From positions 372,001 through 436,000 of the forward strand of contig JAGMUV010000025.1 of NCBI GenBank assembly GCA_020744425.1: a stretch of DNA of 64,000 bases, given 5' to 3'. The notes beneath the pieces are model-generated. The model was not told the origin of the DNA, ran no database searches, and saw only the letters and a list, made by a program, of their open reading frames with translations. Below, in pieces: positions 29,734 to 42,059 of the stretch (position 1 is its first letter; the number at the start of each line of letters is the position of its first letter). The DNA is from Dactylonectria macrodidyma. Lineage: Eukaryota > Ascomycota > Sordariomycetes > Hypocreales > Nectriaceae. The translations under genes were made by a program, and so were the position numbers.

Positions 29734-32718
29734 ATGATAGCGATGTCTCAGGAAGCATCTATCCACGGGGAATCATCGCATCCTAAATCCCAGGAACCAA
29801 CAGGTCCTGACCCTGACAACTTACCCCAGGAATCGTCCCATCCTGACTCACAGACATCATTTGAAACCGAGCAGACATACTTCGCTGCTTCACTAGCCAA
29901 ATATTCATCCAAAGGTCGTCGCTGTGCGTCGTTCGACTCCAATAAATCCGAAGCCCGATACGAAGATTGCACATTTCTTCGACATCACGTTCTGGAAAAC
30001 CTAATCAACGAGGAGGCACTACAACAAAGAGTCTTTGAGCGATTGCTCCACCCAACTATTGAGCTTCGTCGCCGCTATTCTCAACAAATACTTGGGCCTC
30101 CAAGACGCAGGCGTTGTGCTATTCTTTTAGTCATTCTTTGCTATGGAAATTACTCGATGCTGGAGAGATTCGAGAACTATTTTCTCAAAGGATCACCTCA
30201 GCTTTTCGACAAGGACTTACCCTTCGAAATACCCAAGGCCAAAGAGATATTTGGAAATGGCGACGGTCAAAAATTTTATGATCACCAATTCCAACTTCTG
30301 CCCATCACCCTTGTGGACGACACCAACGGCAAAATTGATACCCGACGCCCGCTACCTTACATAGAACAAGAGCAGATCGGGGAAGGGGCATACGGTAAGG
30401 TCTATAGCGTACGGGTTGAACGCGGGCATTACTCCACTGTTGACGGCAGGGTTAACCCACACGTAAGTACATTCCCAAGGATAGGACGAATATGTTACGT
30501 CTCAAAACTGCTAACGTGAGATTACTTAGTCCACGATGCTTCTCGCCAGAAAAGATTTCGGCTCAGATGAGTTGGCATATGCCGCGTTCAAGGCCGAAAC
30601 AAAAATCCTCAAAGATGTCATCAACCCGAAAGGCCCGAAAAACATTGCAATTGTAGCATCGATTTGTAGCTATACCTACAAATTTCCCGACATAAACACC
30701 ACTTTTGGAAGCATCTTTTTCGAGAAAGCAATGTGCGGCCTAGATGATTACATCAAGAACGACAAATATCGGCCCACCTCGCGCAAAGTAAAATGGCATC
30801 AGAATCGTTTACTAGAAGAGCAACGGCAAAACATAGATCGCATAACAGGCATTTGCAAGGCGTTGGTGTGGCTCTCAGAAAAGTCTGCTGAGGATGACGA
30901 CTTACCATATTACCACTGCGATGTCAAACCAGCCAACATTCTTGTTTACGCGAGTGGCAAGGGTGAGGATGATCCTTAGGTGTTCAAACTTGCCGACTTT
31001 GGCGAAGCCCGGCAAAAAAAGAAAGTAAGCAAATTTCAAGCGATTTTTGGATCTGGGCATCTGAATACACGTCAAACAGCGGGAACACACTTAGCAAAGG
31101 AGCGTCAGGACAAAAAGAATGCGCTGATCAAACCAAAGAGTGAAGTCTGGTCATTCGGCTGCGTCCTTCTCCTAGTCCTCGTCTTCAACCGCGACGGGAA
31201 ACGCGGCATCGAAACCTTTGAGAAGGCCCGGCGAGCAGATCCCGATGGCAGAGGCGATCACTTCTTCAAAACGGAAGGAGACGGCTGCAAAAGAATCGTG
31301 ACGGAGTGCATGGATGATTTGATCAACTCCAGTGGTGGCCCAGCTGCGCAGTCACTCAGGAAGCCATTTGTGACTTACGTCAAGAAAAGAATGCTTGTCA
31401 GTCACTCTGACCGCCATACTCTGACCGATATCAGAACTACTTTGCATAAAATGCTCAAAGACAGTACGTGCGTTGAGATCAAGACCATCAAACACGACGT
31501 ACCAGAAGGGATCAAGTATTGCACCAACTCTTCCTCCGGGACCATATTTTACCATGCCCCGAAAGCGGTGCACATGTACCATGAACACACCAACTTTAAT
31601 GACAGCATACATCCAGAAGTCACGTCTGAATGGTCCACGAGCATTCGCCCCAAGTACCACTCATCTTCGAAACAAGTCATCTTCGTCGCAGAAACGTCAT
31701 ATAAACACTTCATCGTTCGTGTCCCACCCACAGCCATGTCATGTCAATCCCTAATTTTCTCGTGCGTTCGAATAGATCATTGGATACGAGCCTGATAAGC
31801 ATTTTGGAGTCCAAACATTCGGAGCGAGTACAGAAACAATGCCCGAGCTGGTGGCTTTCTCGCCGAATGTTAGAAAACTTGCCATTGTCTATAGCTTGCC
31901 TCAACATTTCTGGGCCAAGATTCGCGTGTTTGACATTCCAAGCATAAAGTAAGTTGATTGACCAATCATGTCAGTGATTTTTAATAACGATCAAGGAATA
32001 ATTCCCTTGACACACCAGCGGAAGATCCCGTATTGGATGTACCACTGAAGAGTGTTAATAGCAATCATGATCTCTTCTTTTCCTGTAACGGCCAATACTT
32101 GTATCACGCGTACAAGCTTCGCAGACAGAACTCGCCATCCGTCCCTGAACTGAAGGTCGACATGTGGGACACGGTCACGTTGAAACCAATCGCGACGTGG
32201 AGGATTCCAGACCAAGTAAACTTGTCCCTGATGACACGTAGCCTCTTTAGAGCACTAATGAATTAAAGGACACAACCACTAGCGGTTTTTTCATCTCAAG
32301 TATCGTACCTATGAACAACAAGCCGGGGTTCATATTTATCAGCCACGAGAAGACAATTCAGAAGGCGTTGGTCGACTCCTCCCCGAAGGCGACGGTCGAC
32401 TCCTCTAAGGCGATAACTACACTTATGGAGATCGCTGGCGTAAAGAAGGTGCTACTCTCCTCCGATGACAAGCGCATTGTCATGCTGGTAGTCCGTGGTT
32501 ACAAACTCGAAATATACGGAAGCGTTTTGTCAGGCAGGAACAATCAGCTGGTAAAACTCCAGATTCTTCAACCAATGACTTACGATCCTAACAGAGACGA
32601 TGCAACAATTCAAGAGGACGGTCTCGATATGAGTATCTTAGTGACGAATTGCGAGAAGAGGACATCATACAAGTGTGACCTGGGGAGTCTCTTCGGGGCC
32701 GGGACCCGGGAGGTATGA
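29734..32718 (+). pseudogene. Protein kinase with C-terminal propeller-like region, broken by one TAG
   Basis: Exons about 29734-30462, 30530-31714, 31776-31948, 31996-32215 and 32269-32718 join in phase; the 31715 donor is weak. Residues 1-200 include a fungal N-terminal region (FLRHHVLENLINEEALQQRV, then LFDKDLPFEIP). The kinase core has IGEGAYGKVY, YHCDVKPANIL and KLADFGEA. After it comes a beta-rich region with segments like ELVAFSPNVRKLAIVYSLPQ and KKVLLSSDDKRIVMLVV, recalling WD40-type propellers. An in-frame TAG at 30977-30979 lies between the catalytic loop and DFG. The frame continues unchanged on both sides, so this is a single nonsense change, explained by CAG to TAG. A 17-base GTGAG...TAG segment there is too short and out of phase to be an intron. 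A sequencing error or stop readthrough remains possible. Confidence 0.75.
30977..30979 (+). other. In-frame TAG inside the kinase core
   Basis: The stop follows GKGEDDP and precedes VFKLADFGEA. No plausible intron removes it. Confidence 0.8.
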
Positions 32719-33028
32719 GCTAAGACAGCTCATGTGCTTTGGGTACATTTCCTTCACTCGGTCGTTCGAATTCTTCACACAACATCATTCAGCTCAACGA
32801 TCAACTGATAATTGGGGGTGCAAGGTTGCTCATTTTGTATTCAAATACTCATATTTTAATATCAAAGTATCGATCAAAATATTTGTTATCTCTTTTCAAT
32901 CCGCTTCCGTAAGGATATTCAACAGGGCACGGGCTGGGCTATTTGGCCAGGCCCAAGCAGGTTGTCGCGATCAGTGCCTTCGATTTAGCGTTTCAGGAGC
33001 ACACCACATTTCATCTATCAGTCTCAGC
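32719..33028. other. Intergenic between convergent genes
   Basis: This is the AT-rich 3' flank of the kinase-type gene and of the permease-like gene on the other strand. No gene is seen. Confidence 0.5.
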
Positions 33029-35662
33029 CTAATCTAGTCCCTCGCTACTGTGCTTTATTTGATCATCGAGGTCGTCAAAAATACGCATGACTTCATCCGG
33101 ATCGTCCAGGTTAACGCCGGTCCTGATGCGAGGCCAAGCATAGGAAGATCGAGGCTTCTTGACCAACTTGAGCAAAACAGTAAGGAAAACGAAAAGCCCG
33201 ATCTATAGATCATTAGCAGAGGTTTTTCTCAAAAACGAAGGAAGGTCGACTGACAATGGAGAATATTGCAATAAACGACGACTCTTTCTTGTTGAACGCA
33301 GCCGTTACTATTCCGCCCACAAGGATGATGCTGGCGCACAAAGAAGTCGATAGGATGGATATGATCTCTCTTTTTTTAGACCATGACTCATCAACCCTCA
33401 TAACACTCTTGAATCTGCCAGAGACTCTGATAACAGGGCGTTTGCGGTAACTAAAAGTTCCTCTCCCAATCAGTGAGTGAAACACAGGGTGGTTGGTCTG
33501 GTTTACGCACCATCGATAGAACCGGAGAGCGGCGAATGAAAGTAAGCCCCAGACAATGATGCATGCTACAGAAGCCATATGGGAAACCACATCAATAGCC
33601 TAGATGGATCTTGATTAGTTTAAACAACCTTGAATGAGATGGGATCAGCTCACATGAATAACTTTTGCACTAGCTCCATGCGTCACAAATGGCAGAAATG
33701 ACATCCATACCGAGGCCAAAACAGACACCCAAGGCACACCCCATGAGGTAGTAAGAGATAGAACACGGGCAAAGAAAATCATAACTCCTTGCTCGTTTTT
33801 GTGGTCTCTGACGAAGGCGGAAGTAAATCCATATAGTGTGCGCGAGGCAATATAGAGTGCTGCGCCAGATGTGGAGGCAATGTTGATGATCAAAAGACCT
33901 GTCAGAGCGTTCGGCAATGTGCCTTTTCTAGAAAGCTTGTCTGCGCTTATGACAAAGATGGATATGTCTGCATTGCAGGGCTGAGAGTCGTCGGTCCATT
34001 CCAAAGACGGTAATGAATCACTCATCCAAGAGACGTTCTGACTAACAATCCAACCACCCCATAGATAAATTATCGTGATCACAATTGGAAGGAACGACGC
34101 CAACTCAAAGGGGTTTTCGATAATACCCTGTTGAGAGTTGCCAGGATCGCCAATATCGTCTGAGACATTGTCACTTTCCGTAGCGTTGACTGAAACGGGG
34201 TTATTCCCAGTAGAGCCTCGGGGGTGGTTGGTATTCTCAGTAGAGTCTCGAGGGGGGTCGGTACTCATATTAGACTCTCGAGAGGGGTTGGTACTCTTAG
34301 TGGACTCTCTGGGGTGGCTAATATTCTCTGTAGACTCTCGAGGGTAGTTAATATTCTCAATAGTCTCTCGAGTGGGATTGGTATTCTCAGTAGACCCTCG
34401 AGAGGGAACGATATCCTCAGGAGTGTCGGGAAACTGGAAAGCCCCTTGTGACGCCATGCTGTTCTTAGTTTCGAATACGACTTCTTTTGCTGTGACAGCG
34501 ATAGCCTCGATTCCAACAAAAGCGAATGAGGCGATCAATATGGATACAACAATAGCAGCGAACCAACTACCGTTCCAATCATCCTGGTGTTGGAAAACAT
34601 CAGTGCCTGGGCGAGAGGTTGAGCCTAGCTGAATAGTCGTTTTGGTGGTACTGCCTTGGGTAACAGTGGTTATAGTTTCAGGCCCCGTGTCTGGCAACTT
34701 GGCAACTTAGGAGCAAAGGTGAGCTTAATTTGAACATTCCAGAAACGAACGCTCACCTGATGAATTGATGGCGTTCATGGTGATGATGATCGTCAATGCT
34801 AGGCACAGCTTGATGGCGCCCAAACCACGTTCAATGTATCTGAATATCTGGGCGAGGTGAGTATCAGTTCAATTATTGCTTGAAATAAATTGGTTACCGA
34901 CTTGGATAGGCAGTAGATTGCATATGAAGGGCAACAACAAGGAGAGGACGCTGACGGTAATGGAGACTGGGTTGAAATCGCGACAGGTCTTTGGATTGGT
35001 GTCATGATTGTAGTACTGTCCCAATTCACCAATGACTGTGGTCAGGCCAGCAAAGCTGAAACAGAAAGTAAGCCTGGGAGTGGGATCCTTGACGTTAGTT
35101 ATATTCACAGCCATCAATAGTTTCTCTTACCAATATAGCAAGGCCACAACTTGGGCCACCTCCTTGTCAACGAACTTTTCGATGAAGATAACGATAGCAC
35201 CCGCAATGGGCCAAACACGCAACATCGTCGTCAAACAATCCATGACCAAGTAAGTCAAGACACCAAGAAAAGCAAAGGAGTAGATAACAGCACCGGGGCC
35301 ACCGGTATTCAAAATGATGCCCGTTCTGACGTAGAAGCCCATTCCAATGACCGTGCAAATGCCAATCATGAAGATGTCGAGGCTATGGAGCTTGCGCCTA
35401 GACAATATCAGCTGTGAAAGACCGTGAATATGTGAGGTTCTTGATTTACAGTAGAGTTCTCGGTTTGCGGTTGTTTGCCGGTCTGAACATAGGGTCAGCT
35501 TTCCTCAAGCCCGTTGCTGATATACAATTCTTAGGAAGAAACTTACCCTATCGGCGAAGTTGGCGGAGTTGGTTGCACTGAATGACCTCGGTGACTGGGT
35601 GGTGACGAGGTCCCATGGTGGAAACCAGTCATCTCCATCATCTCTATGTGGTCGTTGGACAT
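33029..35662 (-). CDS. Divergent amino acid permease (APC superfamily) with a repeat-bearing loop
   Basis: Eight exons (35662-35547, 35482-35450, 35397-35131, 35055-34902, 34847-34757, 34690-33654, 33599-33255, 33202-33029) close in phase to 738 residues. The fourth intron uses a weak GTCGGT donor. After a short Pro-rich N-terminus comes KLHSLDIFMIGICTVIGMGF with GGPGAVIYSFAFLG, the start of an APC-type core. Later segments include FAFVGIEAIAVTAKE and LYIASRTLYGFTSAF, both typical of amino acid permeases, and about ten hydrophobic helices in all. Between helices lies a hydrophilic loop made of six 10-residue repeats like RESTENTNPP. Canonical permeases are about 500-560 residues; this one is longer because of the loop. 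Substrate is unknown. Confidence 0.75.
34200..34405 (-). repeat. 30-base coding minisatellite (10-residue repeat) in the permease-like gene
   Basis: About six degenerate copies of a 30-base unit encode R-(E/G/D)-S-T-E-N-T-N-x-P in frame. The loop lies between predicted helices. Copy number is probably variable. Confidence 0.8.
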
Positions 35663-37131
35663 ATTGATAATGATGGAGTGGTTTTGAAGCTCACTCAATT
35701 GAGCACTGAAGGCCCTTGGAAAGAAATGATAGCTCCGGTTGGTCGATCGGAGGCAAACGTGACATACACAGAACACAATCCAGCCTCAGAAGCGAAAATG
35801 GAGGTGTATGAGAGGTGTGAACTCACCTTGGCTACGTCCGCAGGAGAGGACAATAATTCAGGGATGGTCATTCAAGAGAAAGCCCAGCTGAATGCAATAT
35901 GCAGCCGCTACGTACGTTGGGCTGCCATCAAGATAGAAGAAATAACTCTGATTGGATGCCTGATGTCCCCTACACGCCCAGTAACTTGAACTATTGATTT
36001 GGGCGTCCAGAAACGACCGGGCTAAATGTAAAGTGCAATTGCTGCCTGTCTTGTGCAACATGACCTGGGAATATACCACTCCGATTGGATGCCTGATGTC
36101 TCTCAACTGTCGGTAAGCCAGGGTCAAGTTAGCATGTGCGATTCTGTGCTGCATGCATCAGGGCAAAGTGGCTTGTGATGAAAATGAGAACACACCCTGA
36201 TTGCAAAGAGAAATCAGCGCTTAGACGATTTGGGACTTGACACGTCACCTACGCCCGCTGGAACAAATAATTAGCATGTAAGGTGCAAATTGGTCCGCGT
36301 TTGCTCGCAAGTCACATATCGTGATTCTTCATGCTTGAGGCATAAAATATCAGCCAGAGCCCCATCCCACTCACACTGAGCAGTGCCCTTGATCACACGA
36401 TGGTTCGAAGATTGCCGCGATTCTCTGTCAAACTCCGTTACATTTCTGAGGAAACTTTACTGGATCTTCTTAGAAAAAAATGGAATATGAGTGAAAAGGC
36501 CTGTAAAATTGAAGTGAGCCTTACCTCGTTGACACAATAATGCATCTTTTAACAAGGCAGATGGTAAACGACGTCTGGTGGTACCATGCCCCAGTTAAAC
36601 TGGAGCGCGATGAAGTAATGTAAGTGCAAATATTAGTCAAAGTTGCATGGATAGCGCAGAGAGGAAGATATAGCTTACATTCGGCTCAGTGCAGCCCAGC
36701 AGGCGGCCTTGGTGGGGGCCTCAAGCTGGTGAGATGGTTGGAGACTGGTGATTTAACTGCGCCCTCTGGCTACGGCTCTATGAGGCTCTGTAAGCCACAG
36801 AGTAGGCTGGATGTAACAGGACACGACCAGGCGAAATCCCGCTACTGTAGGTAACACCGCCTCAGCTGTATGGGCATCTTGGATCAGGCTGGTCCTTCGC
36901 CACTGTGGCTACATAAACCGCGCACCGGTATTAATATAGATAATGCTCCATCTTCGTCTCATTAATTAATTAGTTCTTCAATCAACAAAATATCCCATTT
37001 TCATAATTTACTACGGCGGCTGCTAAGTGAACGGATCCAAAGTTTATCTCTTCCTTCCTCCTCTGCGAGCCACCAAATGTTGGTTACTTTTTCCTACACC
37101 ACGGGTATAACTCTCTCAGTGTTCTCCCGGA
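35663..37131. other. Intergenic, divergent promoter region
   Basis: This lies between the permease-like gene and the broken CorA-like gene. No gene is supported. Confidence 0.5.
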
Positions 37132-38720
37132 ATGGAAATGGAAAAAGAAATGGAAAAAGACATTGAAATGACAAACGGCATCGACATGGGCCTGCCAGAC
37201 TCCGAGGACGCCATTTTCGCTGCCGAAGCTGAGTCTCACATGGACTTACTTGAGTTTGTCGAGCCAAGTGTTAAGGAATCGGGAACTCAACGGCTCTTGA
37301 CTCAGTCGAGGCGCATCAAGAACAAATATGATCTTGAAACGCACATGTACAATGTAAGCTCCATGAGGAGAATCGCGTAAGACAACTGCCAAGAAGATAT
37401 CGTATACCGAATTTCTGACACGGGGCGAAGCATCATCTACCAACCATTTTCTTGGGCGCCTTTGGAAGTCTCCAAAGACATGCTCCATCAGCTAATGACT
37501 CTTACGAATGCCATGCGTGACGTCTGGGACGTTGTTCTATCCTTTAGGGCCCAGAATACCGAAGTCGAGGAGGCATTTTCCCCATGCTCTTGGAATCGCC
37601 ACAGGGCTAAGCGGGGTAAGACTTGACATAAACTCCCTTCAACAAAGACGAGGCGGTGGTTGACCCTCTCACAGAAATTTCGTACATCTTCAAGTACCCC
37701 GAGCGAAAGGCTATCGGTAAAGAAAAGGTCGCCTGGGTGATTCGACAAATAGGCCTATATCACCAGTATAGCCTTCAATCAGAAAAAAGCACGTGGATGT
37801 TGATATTTCCAAACCATCAATCGTATTCTCTCGATCGAGTAGCAGAAATCATGGACCCGGATAAGCACCCACTCGAACCCCACATCTCTTTTCAGTCTAC
37901 ACACATACAAAGTTGGAGGTGGTTTATGGCTGACCTCGAAAAGGAGTTTCACGGACTTGTAATTAATTTATCCACTTTTAAACTAGGAAGATTGCTAACT
38001 GGACTCCAGGCCATGGACATCTTGAATGTGGAAATCGAGGAAAGCTTGGACTTTGAGGCAATGTACTATCAACTTTCCCGCCTTCGCTACATCGAAACGA
38101 GGCTTTAACCTCTAGAGCCCATTCTCTCCGCATACGAGCGTGTTTTCAAGGAGTTGGAATTTGCAAATACAGAACTACGGAAGTGCCGTCAAATATCCCG
38201 AGAGTCAGCCAATGACTTTTCTGCAACCTTGCGTAATCTCATCGTCAAGAATCAGGCTTTGATGTCAAATGCGGGGTATCTACTCTCGCGTGTAAACAAC
38301 ACCATTCAAGCGGTAAGACAATCTTGGACTTCAAGACTCTCAGCTAATGCGCGTTCACCAGGCATCAGGCACCATCAGCTTAAAAAGCCAAAATACCACA
38401 GAACAGATGTCAAACCACATGCTCGGGGATAGCGCGGCCATTCGCGTCATCACTGTAGTCACCTTGGTGTACCTTCCAGCTTCTTTTGTATCTGTATGTC
38501 TTCCCAGCTCCACTAGTGGAGGGTTTCCATGACTCAATTGTGGTAGGGTTTCTTTGGCATGAGTTTCTTCGATGCCAGTGACGGTTCAGGCTGGTCAGTT
38601 GTGCCATCAGTCTGGGTTTATTTCGTTGTTGCTATCCCGATGAGCATCTTGACATTGGTGTATTGGAAATGGAGATCACGGAGACATCCAAGGGTGAATC
38701 CAGATACATCACCTGTGTAG
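37132..38720 (+). pseudogene. Broken CorA-like membrane protein gene
   Basis: The reconstructed product starts with a Glu-rich segment. It continues with IIYQPFSWAPLEVSKDMLHQ, then LTEISYIFKYPERKAIG and LRNLIVKNQALMSNAGYLLS. It ends with the helix pair VITVVTLVYLPASFVS / VWVYFVVAIPMSILTLVYW, separated by GFFGMSFFDASDGS. This is the fungal CorA-like family; its GMN-type motif is replaced by GMS. Two introns near the 3' end (after 38312 and 38493) splice in phase. In-frame TAA codons occur at 37378-37380 and 38106-38108; homology continues in the same frame after each. Near 37616 the frame shifts; a 32-base GTAAGA...AAG segment would restore it but is very short for an intron here. Both TAA codons would be CAA before a C-to-T change. 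Confidence 0.75.
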
Positions 38721-40188
38721 ACTAATCTCAAGTCAAACATTAGGTGAAGGTGTCAGGTCCATCGCCATGAGCAAGCTCCAGGTGCTCGACCAAAGTGCGA
38801 AAACATCATACATAGCAATTTCATGAAACAGCTTGGCATAAGCATATTTAATTCTCACAACTTTTCCAAGAGCCTCTCACTACTCTATAATTGCCATGTT
38901 TCCTCTGCCATATGTTTTGCTGGTGTCGCTGGCCTCCAGCTAATCCCGTAGTTTAGGATTGCGAGGTCTCACGGGAACAACTAACCCACAGTTTCTTCTC
39001 ACCTTGAGTTGGGTAGGCTAGTCTTCACGTAGCTCAATTTTTTATTTTTATTTTGAGCTGAAATCCTCCCTAGATTGAGTTAGAGCACGACGTACGAGTC
39101 GGGGTACGTCTGAGCTATGACAACCGTGTTTGTGGCGTTGACGGGATTTAGGTCGTCAAAACAGGGGTTCCACGACCTCAGATAATCAACAGCGTAGTGT
39201 AAGCCTGCAAGCTATAAAGGGTATGAAAAGAGCAACACATAAAAGGAAAAAAGGGTATAATCAAAGAATGAGAAATAGTCACGCAATTAGAATGCCATTA
39301 AACCAAGTTGTAGTAGGTATTCGTCCCCTGGATCCTGTCTCTATCATTGGGCTGTTTTGTCCCATTACCTACCCTATACCGATCAAAGCCACCGACACTC
39401 AGCAAGGAAACCATTCTGCTACGACCAAGTCAGAGGAGCCTGTAGCAACCTAAATCCATGCATCTTCATGACAAGATTCTTGGAAGGAATCTATGGTTGT
39501 TTGTATGTAGTAAATGGAGATATGGATCTAATTGGGTTGCTACAACGATTCTAGAGCCACTTGTTGGCTTGCTTGTATGGTTGTCTTTTGGAGTGTGACA
39601 GAACATCGCAGCGCCGCCTGCACAGTCCAACATGCCACCATGGGAGGGAGCCTGCGACTGCGTGGACGTTGCAATCCAATCTCTCGCTGCTATCTCAGTC
39701 GGACACATAAGCCCAGTGTATGCATGATCTAGAAGAAAGGGGATGAGCAAGACAGGCAGAGTCCGAGACAGGCAAAGTCCGAGGTAGGTTACAGCCGAGT
39801 GAGGCCTCAATGGCAACATTCTCTTGGTGCTCTATTCATCCTGACCGGCCAGTCACGGGGAAGTAGACCCATATCACGAAGAGTAAGACTGCCCATCCCA
39901 GTTGTCCGAGGCGGTGCGTCAGGCACCAACTAACAGGTTTTAAACGCTCCTCAGAGGTCAATCGCAAGGATTGCTTCGATAGGATATGCCGTTGTTTAGT
40001 GCTTTCACGGTGCTGACGGGGCTGAGCGAGACGCAGATGTTGGTGCTAGAGCAATTGGAGTCATCCTGAAAGGGCTTAACCAGCGGCTGTGTGATAAGCT
40101 GTCCATCCTTCTCAACCTACGGGAGCTAGGCATTTGTAGTTGAATTGCTGATATTAGCTATACGCTCGTTTATTTCAATAGCAGATTC
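38721..40188. other. Intergenic, no gene seen
   Basis: AT-rich sequence with short open frames only; nothing recognisable on either strand. Confidence 0.5.
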
Positions 40189-40546
40189 TCACTTCCAAAT
40201 CTCTTGTCTCGTTTTCATAACTCCATTAACCGAATTCCACAGCCTGGTATTATGTGCACTGCCCCCTTGACTTGCCCGATTTTCCTTCAAGGGCCACCAT
40301 TGAAATCTCTGTAAAAGCTAACAGGGATTGAATGCTTGAAATGCGCAGTACTTGATTTAAGCTCAAACTTACAGCCCAACTAGCCAACCAAGTCCAGAAT
40401 CCATAGGCCAAGAGTGTCGGGGCGTCATGTCTGGACCGAATCCCGGCTTCGATGGGAAAAGCCTTGGCTGCATCATAAACGACTAGCAAAGACGCAGCAA
40501 GGTAACAGCCGGAAAGACGTGGCTCCATTCCCCACAAGATTTGCAT
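40189..40546 (-). CDS. Possible small hypothetical protein, two exons
   Basis: An ATG at 40546 opens a frame (MQILWGMEPRLSGCYLAASL). With a 55-base intron (GTAAGT donor at 40372, TTAG acceptor at 40318) it joins 40546-40373 to 40317-40189 in phase and gives 100 residues. The first exon has one hydrophobic stretch, LSGCYLAASLLVVYDAA, and a second, LLAYGFWTWLASWALLQ, spans the splice. No family is recognised. The good splice signals are the only support; it may be a remnant of a larger gene or chance. Confidence 0.3.
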
Positions 40547-42059
40547 CTCTAGCGTGCTACGTCGGGACAGGCGGTGTCCTGGGAGTAATAGTTTGAAGGT
40601 GGATGTGAGAGTTGTGGCCAGTCAATTATCGCCTTGCCACTCAACCACTGTTTACTCTTCCCACATCTTGAACCAAGTCAAGTCAATCTCCATATGTTCT
40701 GGCACACTGGGTGATGGGCCGTACAGCGATCTTTGATATGCCAAGGAGCGGGACAACACCATGTCTTGACTGCGCCCCCTTCGTTTATCGTAGAATAGGT
40801 GTTCCGAGTGGGAGTGAATGAGGGTGAGCTGCAACATTTAGGTGATGATTTTTGCTCTTAGAAGATAGCGCTTTTGAATTGGGTACCTATCTCAGCTTCT
40901 CTATGATGGACTCTCGGGTATCTTACTCCCTAAGCCTCGGACAGGTAGTATTCACATTTGGGTTAAACCTTCTCGCGGCGCATTCCTAGAACGTCTCGGC
41001 GCAATGATATGTGCCCAACCATGGCCGTGCAATATCTCACCCCGCGAGATGGAAACCAGCGCTTGAGAAAACGAGGCGGTGAATCCTCGTTGATGAGTTA
41101 AAGTGTAAAAGCATCCATGTCGTCAACATGCCCTCATCTCTGCCACCCCCAACCGCTGCGGCAGCCAAGGCTTGGCCGACACATCTCAAGTCGAGAACAA
41201 ACACCTTACTCAGCAAACCTGAGCCAATACAATCACTTGAAGCATGCAAGGACACACCTGACTCTACTGTAAGGAGTAACGGGTCGGTAATGTAGCCGAA
41301 AATGACCTTCCTAGTTGGGCCTAGCCGAGAGGCCTCACCTCTCTGCCCAGGTCTAAGCGTCACAAGAGAGGGCCAGTGCCCTATCAAAGAGGAAATCCCC
41401 GAACAAGAAATCCATCGGGTGGCGTCACGAGATTTAGACTTGTTTTTTAACGTTGCGGCAACTTCATTTGCTATCCGTCACAAGGCTGCATATGATTGTC
41501 CGCCCGTGTGAGCTTGGCCGCACAATTACTGAAAGAATGCGGATCCTCATATCTGCCAGCCAATCAAAGGCGCCTGGGGTTTTTCACCACTTGGCTTGGC
41601 ATTGCTTGGTTGATTCATCCTAGACCCAAAGAGAAATGGAAGCCTGTGATTATCACCGTCATGCTCTGATGCGCTGGCTGGGGATTGGCAGGGTCGTGTA
41701 CAGCCCTCGAGGCGCATGTCTGTACAGTTGCCAAGCGAGACGAGATGGTGCAGGTGCCGGCTCCATGTACTACATTGCATGGCACGCTACGCTATCGATG
41801 TCCAGATGAGACACTGTATTGCCTTGAAAACGGGCCCCCGGGCCGTGTTGATTTGCACTGCCCTCCACGAATTTCACCTCACATATTAAGACGAAACCCA
41901 TCGCCAATTTCATCTCAAATCATCACAATCATCACAATCATCACAATCATCACAATCATCACAATCATCACAATCATCACAATCATCACAATCATCCACT
42001 TAGTTCCACGTCTCTTTCAAACAACCCAGCCAACAGTTCTTTTACAACATTCAACCAAT
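40547..42059. other. Intergenic with a tandem repeat next to the downstream gene
   Basis: No gene is supported. The last part holds the 9-base repeat at 41921-41995. Confidence 0.5.
41921..41995 (+). repeat. 9-base tandem repeat (catcacaat) just upstream of a membrane protein gene
   Basis: About eight perfect copies of catcacaat end 64 bases before the ATG at 42060, so the array probably lies in the 5' untranslated leader or core promoter. Confidence 0.85.

Noticed and set aside
30961..30979. GTGAG...TAG as a tiny intron removing the kinase stop
   Set aside because: It would be about 17 bases, far too short, and would put DFG out of frame.
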